Notes under the pieces: generated by a model
Told to the model about the DNA's origin: nothing
Databases searched by the model: none
Seen by the model: the letters and a program-made list of their open reading frames with translations, nothing else
Position numbers and translations under genes: made by a program
Shown here: positions 48,701 to 56,178 of the stretch, one piece after another
Layout: each line of letters begins with the position of its first letter
Position numbering within the stretch: the stretch's first letter is position 1
Assembly (NCBI RefSeq): GCF_900114375.1
Contig: NZ_FOSV01000002.1
Location: 248,001 to 312,000, forward strand
Direction of reading: 5' to 3'
Length of the DNA: 64,000 bases
Source of the DNA: Methylorubrum salsuginis
GTDB lineage: Bacteria > Pseudomonadota > Alphaproteobacteria > Rhizobiales > Beijerinckiaceae

Positions 48701-48951
48701 GCACCGCCGCCGACATCATCCGCCGCGCCATGACGCGGATGGAGGATGCGCTCACGGCCGAACGGCTCGACGTGAAGATGCTGCTGCAGGTGCACGACGA
48801 ACTGGTGTTCGAGGTCCACGACGACGAGGTCGAGCGGGCGATCCCCGTCATCGCCCGGGTGATGGAAGAGGCGCCCGCGCCGGCGCTCACGCTCAGCGTG
48901 CCGCTGGTGGTGGAGGCGCGGGCGGCGGGCAATTGGGAGGAGGCGCATTGA
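45772..48951 (+). CDS. polA: DNA polymerase I
   Basis: This full three-domain enzyme of about 1059 residues serves repair and Okazaki-fragment processing. The 5'-3' exonuclease starts VILVDGSSFIFRAYF and includes VSSDKDLMQLV and GDTSDNVPGVPGIGLKTA. The 3'-5' proofreading domain has IAVDTETDALD and NLKYDLSVL. The polymerase domain has motif A SADYSQIELRLLAH, motif B RRAKTINFGIIYGIS and motif C QVHDELVFEV. A Pro/Glu-rich insert of about 70 residues lies between exonuclease domains. The start is uncertain: ATGs at 45772, 45802, 45805 and 45817 are all possible. Confidence 0.97.
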   Translation: MASPSRSASPMMARPMTDENQPQAAKPVGADDRVILVDGSSFIFRAYFQSINQDQKYNTRPSDGLPTGAVRLFCTKIAQFLQDGAAGVKPTHLGIVFDKSEGSFRKELFPDYKGHRPDAPDDLKRQMPLMRDAVRAFGLHAVELIRYEADDLIATYARQAEARGAEVIIVSSDKDLMQLVSDKIRFYDFESGAKGKPGYRPERNLDRDAIIAKWEGLAPEQIGDALALIGDTSDNVPGVPGIGLKTAAALIKEYGSLAQLLERAAEIKQPKRRETLLANIDQAKLSRRLVALEESVPVPVPLDDLGVPKPDPQKLVGFLKAMEFNTLTRRIAQMLHVDPEAVKPDPALLPGAQPHAYTNAAGGSDAVPFFGDDTLPIDPETEAAPERRDGAAPPESGEADPFADFDLPDASTKKKRGPSEPTPSTLVAARAAEAVKPFDTAAYETVTTLAQLEAWIAESYEAGTIAVDTETDALDAAKAGLVGVSLATAPGRACYIPLAHVAAEGKGGDLFGDGAEAAKAPEQIPLDTALRLLKPLLEDAGTLKVGQNLKYDLSVLHRYGIDVTPFDDTMLISYVLDAGKGGHGMDELARRHLGHQPITFTDVCGTGRNKITFERVALDRATAYAAEDADVTLRLWRMMKPRLVAERRVTVYETLERPLVPVLARMERAGIRIDREMLSRLSGDFSQILARLEEEIQEDAGEKFQVSSPKQIGDVLFGKMGLPGAKKTPSGQWATPATLLEELAQSGHELPKKILNWRQLAKLKSTYTDSLQEHADRETNRVHTSFALAATTTGRLSSSDPNLQNIPIRTEEGRRIRRAFVAPEGKKLISADYSQIELRLLAHIADIPQLREAFEQGLDIHAATASAMFGVPLDQMTGDLRRRAKTINFGIIYGISAFGLADRLGIGREEASAFIKQYFERFPGIRDYIDTTKRACRDKGYVTTLFGRVCHYPQIRSNNPSERASVERQAINAPIQGTAADIIRRAMTRMEDALTAERLDVKMLLQVHDELVFEVHDDEVERAIPVIARVMEEAPAPALTLSVPLVVEARAAGNWEEAH

Positions 48952-48999
48952 GGGCGCCGCCGTCGGCCGCCCCCATTCGCGTCCCCGCCGCGTTTCGCC

Positions 49000-49866
49000 T
49001 CACCGCCCGAGATGCGGCACTTCCGACAGCGGCAGCGGGCTCCAGCGGGTGAGCAGCACGTAGCCGTCGCGGGCGGCGATCACGACCTGGCGGCGGTGAC
49101 GATGGATCACCGTCCCCGGCGCGTGGCGGTGGGCCTCGCACCAGCCTTCCGCCTCCGCGACGAAGACCCGGTTGTCGCCGAGCTTGGCGATCGTCTCGAT
49201 CCGGCCGAAGGCGCGGATGCGGCGCAGCACCGCCTCCACGTCCTGGCGGAAGTCGAGGGTGCGGTCGGCATCGGACACCCGCGGCCAGTAGGAGCCGTCG
49301 CCCTGCGGCTCGGGCCGGCGCCAGCGCTCCGTGAGGTCTCGGCCGATCGGCCCGAGGGCGAGGCGGCGCGCCGCCATCTGGCACTTGATCAGCAGGGTCT
49401 CATGGCTCTCCCGCGGGTCGGTCGGGAAGAGGTCCTGGGCCAGGATGTCGCCGGTGTCGAAGCCCTGCTCGGCCAGCACGTGGGCGGTCACGCCCCAGCT
49501 CTCGTAGCGGTCGAGCACGGCGCGAAACAGCGGGTAGGGGCCCCGTCCGGTCGGCAGCGGTGAGGGATGGATGTTGAGGGCGTAGCGAACCCGCCCGTGC
49601 CAGCCCCGCACCAGCCAGGGATAGCCCGCCACGACGAGGGCCACGTCGCGCCCGTGTTCCTTGGCCAGACGCTCGATGTCGTCGGGCAGGATGCGCGAGA
49701 GCTGGATCGGGATGCGGTGGCGCCGGGCCTGGGCGACGACGACGTCGTTGTGATCGTAGATCGCGTCGCAGGGCCGCGTGAACAGCTTGACCGGCGTCCA
49801 GCCCGCCTCGACCAGCCCGTCGAACACGGAGCCGAGGAAGTCGATGCCGGCAAACGCGAATTTCAT
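49000..49866 (-). CDS. Formyltransferase-like protein (Fmt family fold)
   Basis: This 288-residue protein has an N-terminal formyltransferase domain and a C-terminal Fmt-like domain. The catalytic triad is visible as Asn98 and His100 in LNIHPSPLPTGRGPYP and Asp140 in GFDTGD. The loop after HPS differs from the SLLPRYRG of methionyl-tRNA formyltransferase, and the protein is shorter than Fmt (about 310). It may therefore formylate a sugar nucleotide or another amine rather than Met-tRNA. It is convergent with polA and stands alone. A genuine fmt gene should exist elsewhere if this is a paralogue. Confidence 0.75.
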   Translation of the reverse strand: MKFAFAGIDFLGSVFDGLVEAGWTPVKLFTRPCDAIYDHNDVVVAQARRHRIPIQLSRILPDDIERLAKEHGRDVALVVAGYPWLVRGWHGRVRYALNIHPSPLPTGRGPYPLFRAVLDRYESWGVTAHVLAEQGFDTGDILAQDLFPTDPRESHETLLIKCQMAARRLALGPIGRDLTERWRRPEPQGDGSYWPRVSDADRTLDFRQDVEAVLRRIRAFGRIETIAKLGDNRVFVAEAEGWCEAHRHAPGTVIHRHRRQVVIAARDGYVLLTRWSPLPLSEVPHLGR

Positions 49867-50001
49867 CTCGGGTCTCGCCTCTTCCGTCCGCCTGCGACCT
49901 TACGTGCCGGGGCGGAGCGGCTCCATCCAACTCCACGGCGGGCCGCCGGACCTTAGCTAGCCGATCCGGAACAGAGGTGAAGTCGGAAAGGTGGGCGTCA
50001 G

Positions 50002-50736
50002 ATGGATCGCGTGGTGATCTACGGGGGGACGGGCGGCATCGGCGGCGCCACGGCTCGGCTGCTGCGGGCCCGCGGCGTGCCGCTCCACCTCGTCGGCCGC
50101 GATGCCGGGCGCCTGGAGCGGGCGGCCTCCGAACTCGGCGAGACCGGCTTCACCGCCGGCGACGTGACGGATCCGGGCCTGTTCGCCCGCGTGGCGCAGG
50201 AGGCGGGGGATCGCCTGAGCGGCCTCGTCTACGCGGTCGGCACGATCCAGCTCGCGCCCGTCGCCAAGCTCGCTCCGGAGCGGATCGAGGCGGATTTCCG
50301 CATCAATGCGCTCGGCGCCTTCCTGGCGGTGCAGGCCTCGGCCAAAGCGCTCAAGGCCGGAGTCGGGGAGGGGACGGCGGGCGTCGTGCTGTTCTCCACG
50401 GTCGCGGCCGCGCAGGGTTTTGCCAACCACGCCTCCGTCGCCATGGCCAAGGGGGCCGTCGAGGGGCTCGCCCTGTCGCTGGCGGCCGAACTCGCGCCTA
50501 CGATCCGGGTCAACGTGGTCGCGCCCTCCCTCACCCGCACGCCGCTCTCCGAGGCCATCACCCGCAACGAGGCGCTGGCCTCAGGGATTGCCGGCATGCA
50601 CGCCCTCCAGCGCATCGGCGAGCCGGAGGACGTCGCCGAACTCGCCGCCTTCCTGGTCGGCCCGCAGGCCGGCTACGTCACCGGTCAGGTCATCGGTGTC
50701 GATGGCGGGCGCTCGCGCCTGCGCACCAAGGGCTGA
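50002..50736 (+). CDS. SDR-fold protein lacking the catalytic tyrosine, coupled to the photolyase gene
   Basis: This 244-residue protein has the SDR cofactor motif YGGTGGIGGATA (residues 8-19) and the C-terminal GYVTGQVIGVDGG. The YxxxK position reads SVAMAKGAVEG, with Val146 where the catalytic Tyr should be and Lys150 kept. The upstream FSTVAAAQGF keeps the Ser/Thr region. It may bind NAD(P) without normal dehydrogenase chemistry. The photolyase gene starts 6 bases after its stop, so the two form an operon. I confirmed the codon GTC at 50437. Confidence 0.85.
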   Translation: MDRVVIYGGTGGIGGATARLLRARGVPLHLVGRDAGRLERAASELGETGFTAGDVTDPGLFARVAQEAGDRLSGLVYAVGTIQLAPVAKLAPERIEADFRINALGAFLAVQASAKALKAGVGEGTAGVVLFSTVAAAQGFANHASVAMAKGAVEGLALSLAAELAPTIRVNVVAPSLTRTPLSEAITRNEALASGIAGMHALQRIGEPEDVAELAAFLVGPQAGYVTGQVIGVDGGRSRLRTKG

Positions 50737-50742
50737 GGGGGC

Positions 50743-52266
50743 GTGGGAACCCTTCGCCTGATCCTCGGCGACCAGCTTCACCGCCGCATCGCGACGCTCT
50801 CCGACCTCGATCCCGAGGCCGACATCGTCCTGATGGTCGAGGTCCGGGCGGAGGCGACCTATGTCCGCCATCACAAGCAGAAGATCGCCTTCCTGTTCGC
50901 GGCGATGCGCCACTTCGCCCAAGATCTCGAGGCGGAGGGCGTCGGCGTCGATTACGTCCGCCTCGACGATCCCGCCAATACCGGCTCGTTCACGGGCGAG
51001 CTGGAGCGGGCCTTCGACCGGCACAAGCCGGATCGCGTCGTCGTCACCGAGCCCGGCGAGTGGCGGGTCTGGGAGATGATGCAGGACTGGCGCGAAAGCC
51101 TGCCCCTGGAGATCCGCGAGGACAACCGCTTCCTCTGCTCGCGTGCCCGGTTCGAGGCCTGGGCGGAGGGGCGCAAGAGCCTGCGGATGGAGACGTTCTA
51201 CCGCGACATGCGCAAGCGCACCGGTCTGCTGATGGAGGGGGCCGAGCCCGAGGGCGGGCGCTGGAACTTTGATACGGAGAACCGCAAGGCTCTGCCGAAA
51301 TCGCTGGAGCCGCCGGAACGCCTCGCCTTCCCGCCGGACGCGATCACGCGAGAGGTGATCGAACTGGTCGAGGCCGAATTCGGCGCGCATTTCGGCCGGC
51401 TCGACGGTTTTGCCTGGCCCGTCACCCGCGCCGACGCGCTGACCGTCCTGGCCGGCTTCCTGAAAGAAGGGCTGCCGCGCTTCGGCGACTATCAGGACGC
51501 CATGCGTGACGGCGAGCCGTTCCTCTACCATTCGCTGATCTCGCCGATGCTCAACGCCGGCCTCCTCGACGCGGACGAGGTCTGCCGCGCCGCCGAGCGT
51601 GCCTATCGGGAGGGCGGGGTGCCGCTGAACTGCGCCGAGGGCTTCATCCGCCAGATCCTCGGTTGGCGCGAATACGTGCGCGGCCTCTACTGGGCGCGCA
51701 TGCCCGACTACGCCCGCACCAACGCGCTCTCGGCGAAACGCGACCTGCCGTGGTTCTACTGGTCGGGCGAGACCGAGATGGCCTGCCTGAAGGCCTGCGT
51801 CGGTCAGACCCGCGACCACGCCTACGCCCACCACATCCAGCGCCTGATGGTGCTCGGCAACTTCGCCCTGATCGCCGGGATCGCGCCGGCGCAGGTCGAG
51901 GAATGGTACCTCGTGGTCTATGCCGACGCCTACGAATGGGTCGAGCTGCCCAACGTCCACGGCATGGTGCTGTGGGCCGATGGCGGGGTGATGGGCTCGA
52001 AACCCTACGCGGCGTCCGGCGCCTATATCGACCGGATGTCGGATTACTGCCGGGGATGCGCCTACGACGTGAAGGCCAAGGCGGGGCCGACGGCGTGCCC
52101 GTTCAATTATCTCTACTGGAATTTTCTGATCGAGAACGCGGAGCGCCTGTCGGGCAATCCCCGGATGAGCATGCCCTACCGCACCCTGGAGCGGTTCGGA
52201 CCCAAGCGCCGGGCCGAGATCGCGGCGGATGCGGGCCGCTTCCTCGATTCGCTGGCGACGAGTTAG
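50743..52266 (+). CDS. phrB: FeS-cluster bacterial (6-4) photolyase/cryptochrome
   Basis: A 507-residue photolyase of the FeS-BCP class. The four [4Fe-4S] cysteines are Cys348 (ETEMACLKAC), Cys436 and Cys439 (DYCRGCAYD) and Cys452 (TACPF), with the same spacing as Agrobacterium PhrB. The N-terminal domain LRLILGDQLHRR binds the lumazine-type antenna, and FAD sits in the helical C-terminal domain (CVGQTRDHAYAHHIQRLMVLGNF). It repairs (6-4) photoproducts with light. It starts with GTG, 6 bases after the SDR gene. Its TAG stop is made by repeat copy 3. Confidence 0.93.
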   Translation: MGTLRLILGDQLHRRIATLSDLDPEADIVLMVEVRAEATYVRHHKQKIAFLFAAMRHFAQDLEAEGVGVDYVRLDDPANTGSFTGELERAFDRHKPDRVVVTEPGEWRVWEMMQDWRESLPLEIREDNRFLCSRARFEAWAEGRKSLRMETFYRDMRKRTGLLMEGAEPEGGRWNFDTENRKALPKSLEPPERLAFPPDAITREVIELVEAEFGAHFGRLDGFAWPVTRADALTVLAGFLKEGLPRFGDYQDAMRDGEPFLYHSLISPMLNAGLLDADEVCRAAERAYREGGVPLNCAEGFIRQILGWREYVRGLYWARMPDYARTNALSAKRDLPWFYWSGETEMACLKACVGQTRDHAYAHHIQRLMVLGNFALIAGIAPAQVEEWYLVVYADAYEWVELPNVHGMVLWADGGVMGSKPYAASGAYIDRMSDYCRGCAYDVKAKAGPTACPFNYLYWNFLIENAERLSGNPRMSMPYRTLERFGPKRRAEIAADAGRFLDSLATS

Positions 52267-52366
52267 AGCATCGTCCCGAAAGGTGGTTTCCGGCTTTCGG
52301 AAAAAGACGATGCGGCCCAATGACGGAGAGCGTCGTCGTGGATCCGATATCCAGGACGATGCTCTA
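52264..52366 (+). repeat. TA-flanked 99-bp double-hairpin repeat, copy 3
   Basis: Core 52266-52364 (99 bp) is flanked by TA at both ends. TA plus the first G gives the TAG stop of phrB (52264-52266). On the other strand, the opposite TA plus its G gives the TAG stop of the BcsS-like gene (52364-52366). It is the whole spacer between two convergent genes and probably their bidirectional terminator. Hairpin 1 is CCGAAAG...CTTTCGG; hairpin 2 surrounds GGATCCGATATCC. Confidence 0.93.
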
Positions 52367-53149
52367 CAGAGCGTTCCAGATCGCCAAGCCGAGATAGGGG
52401 CCGGGGCGGGCCCGCCCGTTCGCCTGCCCCTCGAACTGGCAGCCCGCCGACAGGCGGAATCGGTAGCCGCCGAGCGCGTAGTCCGTGGCGTGGAGCCCGA
52501 AACTCCATTTGCGGTAGCCGGTGCGGTCGAGGGAGAGGGCGGCCTCGGGGCCGATATAGGCGCCGAACAGGGCATAGCCCCAGGACAGGCGGCCCCAGGC
52601 GTCGCCCCGGCCCGAGCCGAGGATCACGGTCGCGGTGGCCAGCGTGGATTCGGTGGGCCGCGCCCAGACTTCGCCGTGCAGACGCAACCCGCTGCGCAGC
52701 GGCAGCAGCGCCGCGCCGCTCCCGGTCGTGAGCATCTCGACCGAGAGTTCGGGCCCGGCCAGGATCGTCACCACGCCCCAGGGCTGCACGAACTGGTAGC
52801 CGCCGAGTGCCGCGCCAAGCAGCGTGGTCCGCACCAGCACCGGCAGGCGGCCGCCCCCCTCCAGGCGCATCCCGCTGCCGCCGCTCACCAGCACGACCGG
52901 CCCATCGCGGTCGAACCGGTCGAAGGCGACCTTGGCGCCGCTGGTCGAGAAGGTCGAGGCGCCGGCCTCTAGGCTGCTGAACAGGATGCTGCGCAGGCCC
53001 GCATCCTCGGCGGCGGCCGGGCTCGCGGCTGCGGTCAGGGTCAGCGCCGACAGCCATCGGCGAACGAAGCCTCCGGCCACGCGCCGCGCCCTCGGCGGCG
53101 CGCCGTCTCCCCGCCCTGTCTCGGTGCCCCTCCCCATCGGTCGTCGCAT
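52364..53149 (-). CDS. bcsS: BcsS-like cellulose biosynthesis outer-membrane protein
   Basis: A 261-residue protein with a basic N-terminus, a signal peptide around residues 28-48 (FVRRWLSALTLTAAASPAAA) and a mature part of alternating beta strands such as LRLHGEVWARPTESTLATATVILG and WGRLSWGYALFGAYIGPEAA. These match the BcsS family, found in alphaproteobacteria and predicted as an outer-membrane barrel. No other bcs gene lies in the window. Its stop TAG is formed by repeat copy 3. The upstream 275 bases (53150-53424) are partly AT-rich and hold the divergent promoter region with exoD. Confidence 0.8.
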   Translation of the reverse strand: MRRPMGRGTETGRGDGAPPRARRVAGGFVRRWLSALTLTAAASPAAAEDAGLRSILFSSLEAGASTFSTSGAKVAFDRFDRDGPVVLVSGGSGMRLEGGGRLPVLVRTTLLGAALGGYQFVQPWGVVTILAGPELSVEMLTTGSGAALLPLRSGLRLHGEVWARPTESTLATATVILGSGRGDAWGRLSWGYALFGAYIGPEAALSLDRTGYRKWSFGLHATDYALGGYRFRLSAGCQFEGQANGRARPGPYLGLAIWNAL

Positions 53150-53424
53150 GGGTTCGTGTCGAAGGGGCCAATCTCTGGCGCAATCTCAGGCTGTGGCCAC
53201 AAGTTTATCAAATATTCGATGTTTTTCCTGCGCGGATCATCTTGAGGTTTGTCAATCGAAGGGGCGGCCAACCTCAGGGTTTCGACTGAGAATCGAACCG
53301 TCGCTCATGTGATTCGCCGCACGCGGGCAAGGGGCCACAAGGGGGACCCGCATTCGCACCCGCTTGGCGGAACCTTCCGGTTGGGCTAGAGCCGCGCCTG
53401 TCCGAAGCCAATGGCCGAGCCGGT

Positions 53425-54057
53425 TTGTCCTCCGCTGCGCGCACCTCCGATGTTCTCACCTTGCTTGCGAGCCAGGAGAGCGAGCGGCTGACGGTCGGCG
53501 ATATCATCGCCGTCCTGCGCGACCGGGCGTTCGCGCTGCTCGTGGTGCTGCTCGGCCTGCCCAACTGCCTGCCGATGCCGCCGCCGATCCCGCTGGTCTG
53601 CGGCCTGCTGCTGCTGCTCATCGCGGTGCAGATCGTGGCCGGCATGTCCTCGCCCTGGCTGCCCCAGCGCGTGCTCGGCCAGTCGGTCGCCCGCGCGACG
53701 GTGGCCAAGGCGGTCACCCGCGCGGTGCCGCTGCTGCGGCGGCTGGAGCGCTGGTCGAAGCCGCGCATGAGCGTGTTCGAGACCGCCATCGGCATGCGCA
53801 GCACCGGCGTGCTGATCCTGGCGATGGCGCTGGCCCTGATCGTGGCGCCGCCCTTCTTCGGTCAGATCCCCCTCGGACTCGCCGTCTCACTGATCGGGCT
53901 CGGCTTGGTGGAGCGCGACGGCATCGTCGTCCTGATCGGCGTCGCCATCGGCGGCGTCGGCGTCGGCATCTCGATCGGTTTCGTCTACACCCTGTTCGCC
54001 AGCGTGATGAGCGCGCTGCACTGGCTCAGCCAGGCGATCCCGGGGCTGGCTTCGTAA
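53425..54057 (+). CDS. exoD: ExoD family exopolysaccharide synthesis protein
   Basis: A 210-residue inner-membrane protein with about four to five hydrophobic segments. The ExoD hallmark ERLTVGDIIAVLRDRAFALLVVLLGLPNCLPMPPPIPLVCG is complete near the N-terminus (residues 20-60). ExoD was found in Sinorhizobium as needed for exopolysaccharide production and symbiosis; its biochemical role is unclear. The start seems to be TTG at 53425, as no in-frame ATG precedes the conserved domain at a sensible distance. A strong hairpin separates it from the convergent zinc permease gene. Confidence 0.85.
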   Translation: MSSAARTSDVLTLLASQESERLTVGDIIAVLRDRAFALLVVLLGLPNCLPMPPPIPLVCGLLLLLIAVQIVAGMSSPWLPQRVLGQSVARATVAKAVTRAVPLLRRLERWSKPRMSVFETAIGMRSTGVLILAMALALIVAPPFFGQIPLGLAVSLIGLGLVERDGIVVLIGVAIGGVGVGISIGFVYTLFASVMSALHWLSQAIPGLAS

Positions 54058-54114
54058 GACGATCGGCGATGCCTCATCGCCCCCGCGACTGCGTGGCGGC
54101 GGGCGTCCGCCGAG

Positions 54115-54151
54115 TGCGTAAATCGATGGCCGTCGGACGGCGATTTACGCA
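54115..54151. terminator. Bidirectional terminator between exoD and the zinc permease gene
   Basis: TGCGTAAATCG (54115-54125) and CGATTTACGCA (54141-54151) are exact inverted repeats around a second pair, GCCGTC/GACGGC. The A/T-rich outer stem gives T-rich 3' ends on either strand, in the 109-base gap between convergent genes. Confidence 0.75.
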
Positions 54152-54166
54152 ACCCAAGAATGCTGT

Positions 54167-55054
54167 TCACGCCTCCAGATGCCGCCGCCGGACGAGGCGG
54201 TGGAGCAGCCCGCCACGGGGGCCGATCAGCATCGAGACGAGATAGAGCGCGCCCGCCGCCAGCACGATCGCCGGCCCGGTCGGGAGGCGGATGCCAGCGT
54301 GGTAGGAGACCAGCAGCCCCGTCACGCTCGCCAGCATCGAGATCAGCATCGAGACCGGGATCAGCCCCGAGAGGTCGGCGGCCCAGAACCGGGCGGCGAT
54401 GGCCGGCAGCAGCATCAGCCCGACGGCGAGCAGCGTGCCGAGCGCCTGGAAGCCGCCGACGAGGTTGATCACCACGAGCGCCAGGAAAGCCGAGTGGACC
54501 GGCCCGCCGACCCGTCCGACGCTGCGCAGGAACAGCGGATCGACGCATTCGATCACGAGCGGCCGGTAGAGGACGGCGAGCGCCGCCAGCGTCAGGCTCG
54601 CGATGCCGCCGAGCAGCACCAGGGCGTCGTCGTCGAGCGCCAGCACGGTGCCGAACAGGATGTGCAGCAGGTCGATCTGCGAGCCGCGCAGCGACACGAG
54701 AAAGACGCCGCCGGCCAGGGAGATCAGATAGAAGGCGGCCAGACTCGCATCCTCCTTCAGCACCGTCGAGCGGGTGACGAAGCCCGCGGCCAGTGCGACC
54801 GCGAGGCCGGCGATCAACCCGCCCAGCGTCATCGCCGGCAGGGACAGGCCGGCGACGAGGAAGCCCGCGGCGGCGCCGGGCAGGATGGCGTGGCTCATCG
54901 CCTCGCTCATCAGGCTCATCCGGCGCAGCATCAGGAAGACCCCGAGGGGGGGCGCCGACAGCGACAGGGCGAGGCATCCCGCCAGGGCCCGTCGCATGAA
55001 GCCGAATTCGACGAAGGGGCCGACGAGAAGATCGGACAGGCCGGCGAGCGTCAC
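54167..55054 (-). CDS. znuB: Zinc/manganese ABC transporter permease (ABC-3 family)
   Basis: A 295-residue inner-membrane permease with about eight helices. Family motifs are FLMLRRMSLMSEAMSHAILPGAA near the N-terminus and GGFQALGTLLAVGLMLLPAIAARF later. It lets Zn(II) (or Mn(II)) pass when the ATPase works. The ATPase gene overlaps its start by 4 bases (ATGA). A Zur-like regulator is encoded divergently, which favours zinc. No gene for a periplasmic binding protein lies in this cluster. The alternative AztB naming fits equally well. Confidence 0.87.
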   Translation of the reverse strand: MTLAGLSDLLVGPFVEFGFMRRALAGCLALSLSAPPLGVFLMLRRMSLMSEAMSHAILPGAAAGFLVAGLSLPAMTLGGLIAGLAVALAAGFVTRSTVLKEDASLAAFYLISLAGGVFLVSLRGSQIDLLHILFGTVLALDDDALVLLGGIASLTLAALAVLYRPLVIECVDPLFLRSVGRVGGPVHSAFLALVVINLVGGFQALGTLLAVGLMLLPAIAARFWAADLSGLIPVSMLISMLASVTGLLVSYHAGIRLPTGPAIVLAAGALYLVSMLIGPRGGLLHRLVRRRHLEA

Positions 55055-55908
55055 GGGGCGGCTCCATGGCCGGCATGGCCGTGAGAGGGGCTGTGGGCGT
55101 GAGCGTGGTCATGCCCGTCGTCATGCCGGTGGCCGTGATGATCGTGCGCCGCCGCGGAGGCGGCCTCATCCCCGGTCCCAGCCCTGGTCCCATGCCGGCA
55201 GATCGCGGCGGCCTCGTCCCAGGCTTCCGACAGGGCGAGCGCGCGGGCGAGCACCGGCGGCGTCAGCACCTCCGCGGTCGAGCCCCAGGCGATGGGGCGT
55301 CGGGCCAGCACCAGGGTCGAGGGGAAATGCGCGCGCACCTGATGCAGGTCGTGCAGGGCCGCCACCACGGTGCGGCCTTCCCCGTGCCAGCCGCGGATCA
55401 GGGCCAAAAGGTCGGCGGTGGTGCGCTCGTCGATGCCGGTGAAGGGCTCGTCGAGCAGGATCAGCCGCGCGTCCTGCAGGATCAGCCGGGCGAACAGCGC
55501 CCGCTGGAACTGGCCGCCCGAGAGCGTGCCGATCGGCCGGTCCTCGAAGCCGGAGAGGCCGACCGCGGCGAGGGCGTCGAGCAGTCTCGGGCGGTGGCGC
55601 TTGAGGCTCGCCCAGGCGCCGAAGGGCCGCCAAAGGCCCATCGCGGCGAGGTCCAGCACGCTGACCGGGAAGCTGCGGTCGATCTCGGCGGCCTGGGGCA
55701 GGTAGGCGATGGCCTTGGTGCCCGTCTCGACCGCGCCGTCCAGAGCCCCGACCTCGCCGACGATGCCCTTGAGCAGGGTCGACTTGCCGGCCCCGTTCGG
55801 CCCCACCAGCGCCAGCAGGTCGCCGGAGGCGACCGTGCCGTCGAGATGATGGACGGCCGGATGCCGGTCGTAGCCGAGCGTCAGGCCGCGGAAGCGGATT
55901 GCGCTCAC
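55051..55908 (-). CDS. znuC: Zinc ABC transporter ATPase with histidine-rich C-terminal tail
   Basis: A 285-residue ATPase from a GTG start at 55908. Walker A is GPNGAGKST (36-44), the signature LSGGQFQR, Walker B RLILLDEPF and the H-loop AALHDLHQV. The last 33 residues (AHDHHGHRHDDGHDHAHAH and on) contain about a dozen histidines and should bind zinc in the cytoplasm. Both ends overlap neighbours by four bases: GTGA with the small upstream ORF and ATGA with the permease gene, so the three are translationally coupled. The long frame upstream of 55908 has no homologous content. Confidence 0.9.
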   Translation of the reverse strand: MSAIRFRGLTLGYDRHPAVHHLDGTVASGDLLALVGPNGAGKSTLLKGIVGEVGALDGAVETGTKAIAYLPQAAEIDRSFPVSVLDLAAMGLWRPFGAWASLKRHRPRLLDALAAVGLSGFEDRPIGTLSGGQFQRALFARLILQDARLILLDEPFTGIDERTTADLLALIRGWHGEGRTVVAALHDLHQVRAHFPSTLVLARRPIAWGSTAEVLTPPVLARALALSEAWDEAAAICRHGTRAGTGDEAASAAAHDHHGHRHDDGHDHAHAHSPSHGHAGHGAAP

Positions 55909-56039
55909 GCGGCCATCGCCCACAGGATCACGGCCCAGAGCAGCCCCGCCAGAACGAGGGCCGCGGCGAGCCGTAAGGACGCCCCGCTGCGGAACAGGGA
56001 GCGGCGCGGGAGACGGTCGGCCCCGCCGGCACGGATCAT
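55905..56039 (-). CDS. Tiny membrane protein coupled to the zinc ABC ATPase
   Basis: A 44-residue open frame runs from the ATG at 56039 to a TGA overlapping the GTG start of the ATPase (GTGA). It reads MIRAGGADRLPRRSLFRSG, then a single hydrophobic helix with RLAAALVLAGLLWAVILWAM. It is the first gene of the zinc operon if translated, and the overlap argues for translation. It is too short for usual gene calls. It could be a transporter accessory or simply a coupling leader; I know no family. Confidence 0.6.
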   Translation of the reverse strand: MIRAGGADRLPRRSLFRSGASLRLAAALVLAGLLWAVILWAMAA

Positions 56040-56127
56040 GGGGCTTTCCCGGACATGTGAGCGGTGTCGAAGCGGGCGCCGCGCCGTCGTTGCCCGATGG
56101 CGGGCGGGCGCCTATCTTGAGGCGGCT

Positions 56128-56140
56128 GATACACTGTAAC
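56128..56140. promoter_or_regulatory. Candidate Zur operator
   Basis: GATACACTGTAAC (reverse GTTACAGTGTATC) is a near-palindrome in the 139-base divergent region between the zinc transport operon and the Zur-like gene, 38 bases before the latter's ATG. Its halves GTTACA/GATACA resemble the GTTATA half-sites of proteobacterial Zur boxes, with one mismatch between halves. Position is the main argument. Confidence 0.4.
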
Positions 56141-56178
56141 ACGGCCTCGTTTCAATCGGGCCGGATGAGGAGGCCGGG

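Noticed and set aside
45592-48948. Very long open frame (1118 codons) antisense to polA
   Set aside because: It mirrors polA codon structure, has Arg/Gly/His-rich low-complexity protein and no recognisable domain; high-GC genomes give such antisense frames.
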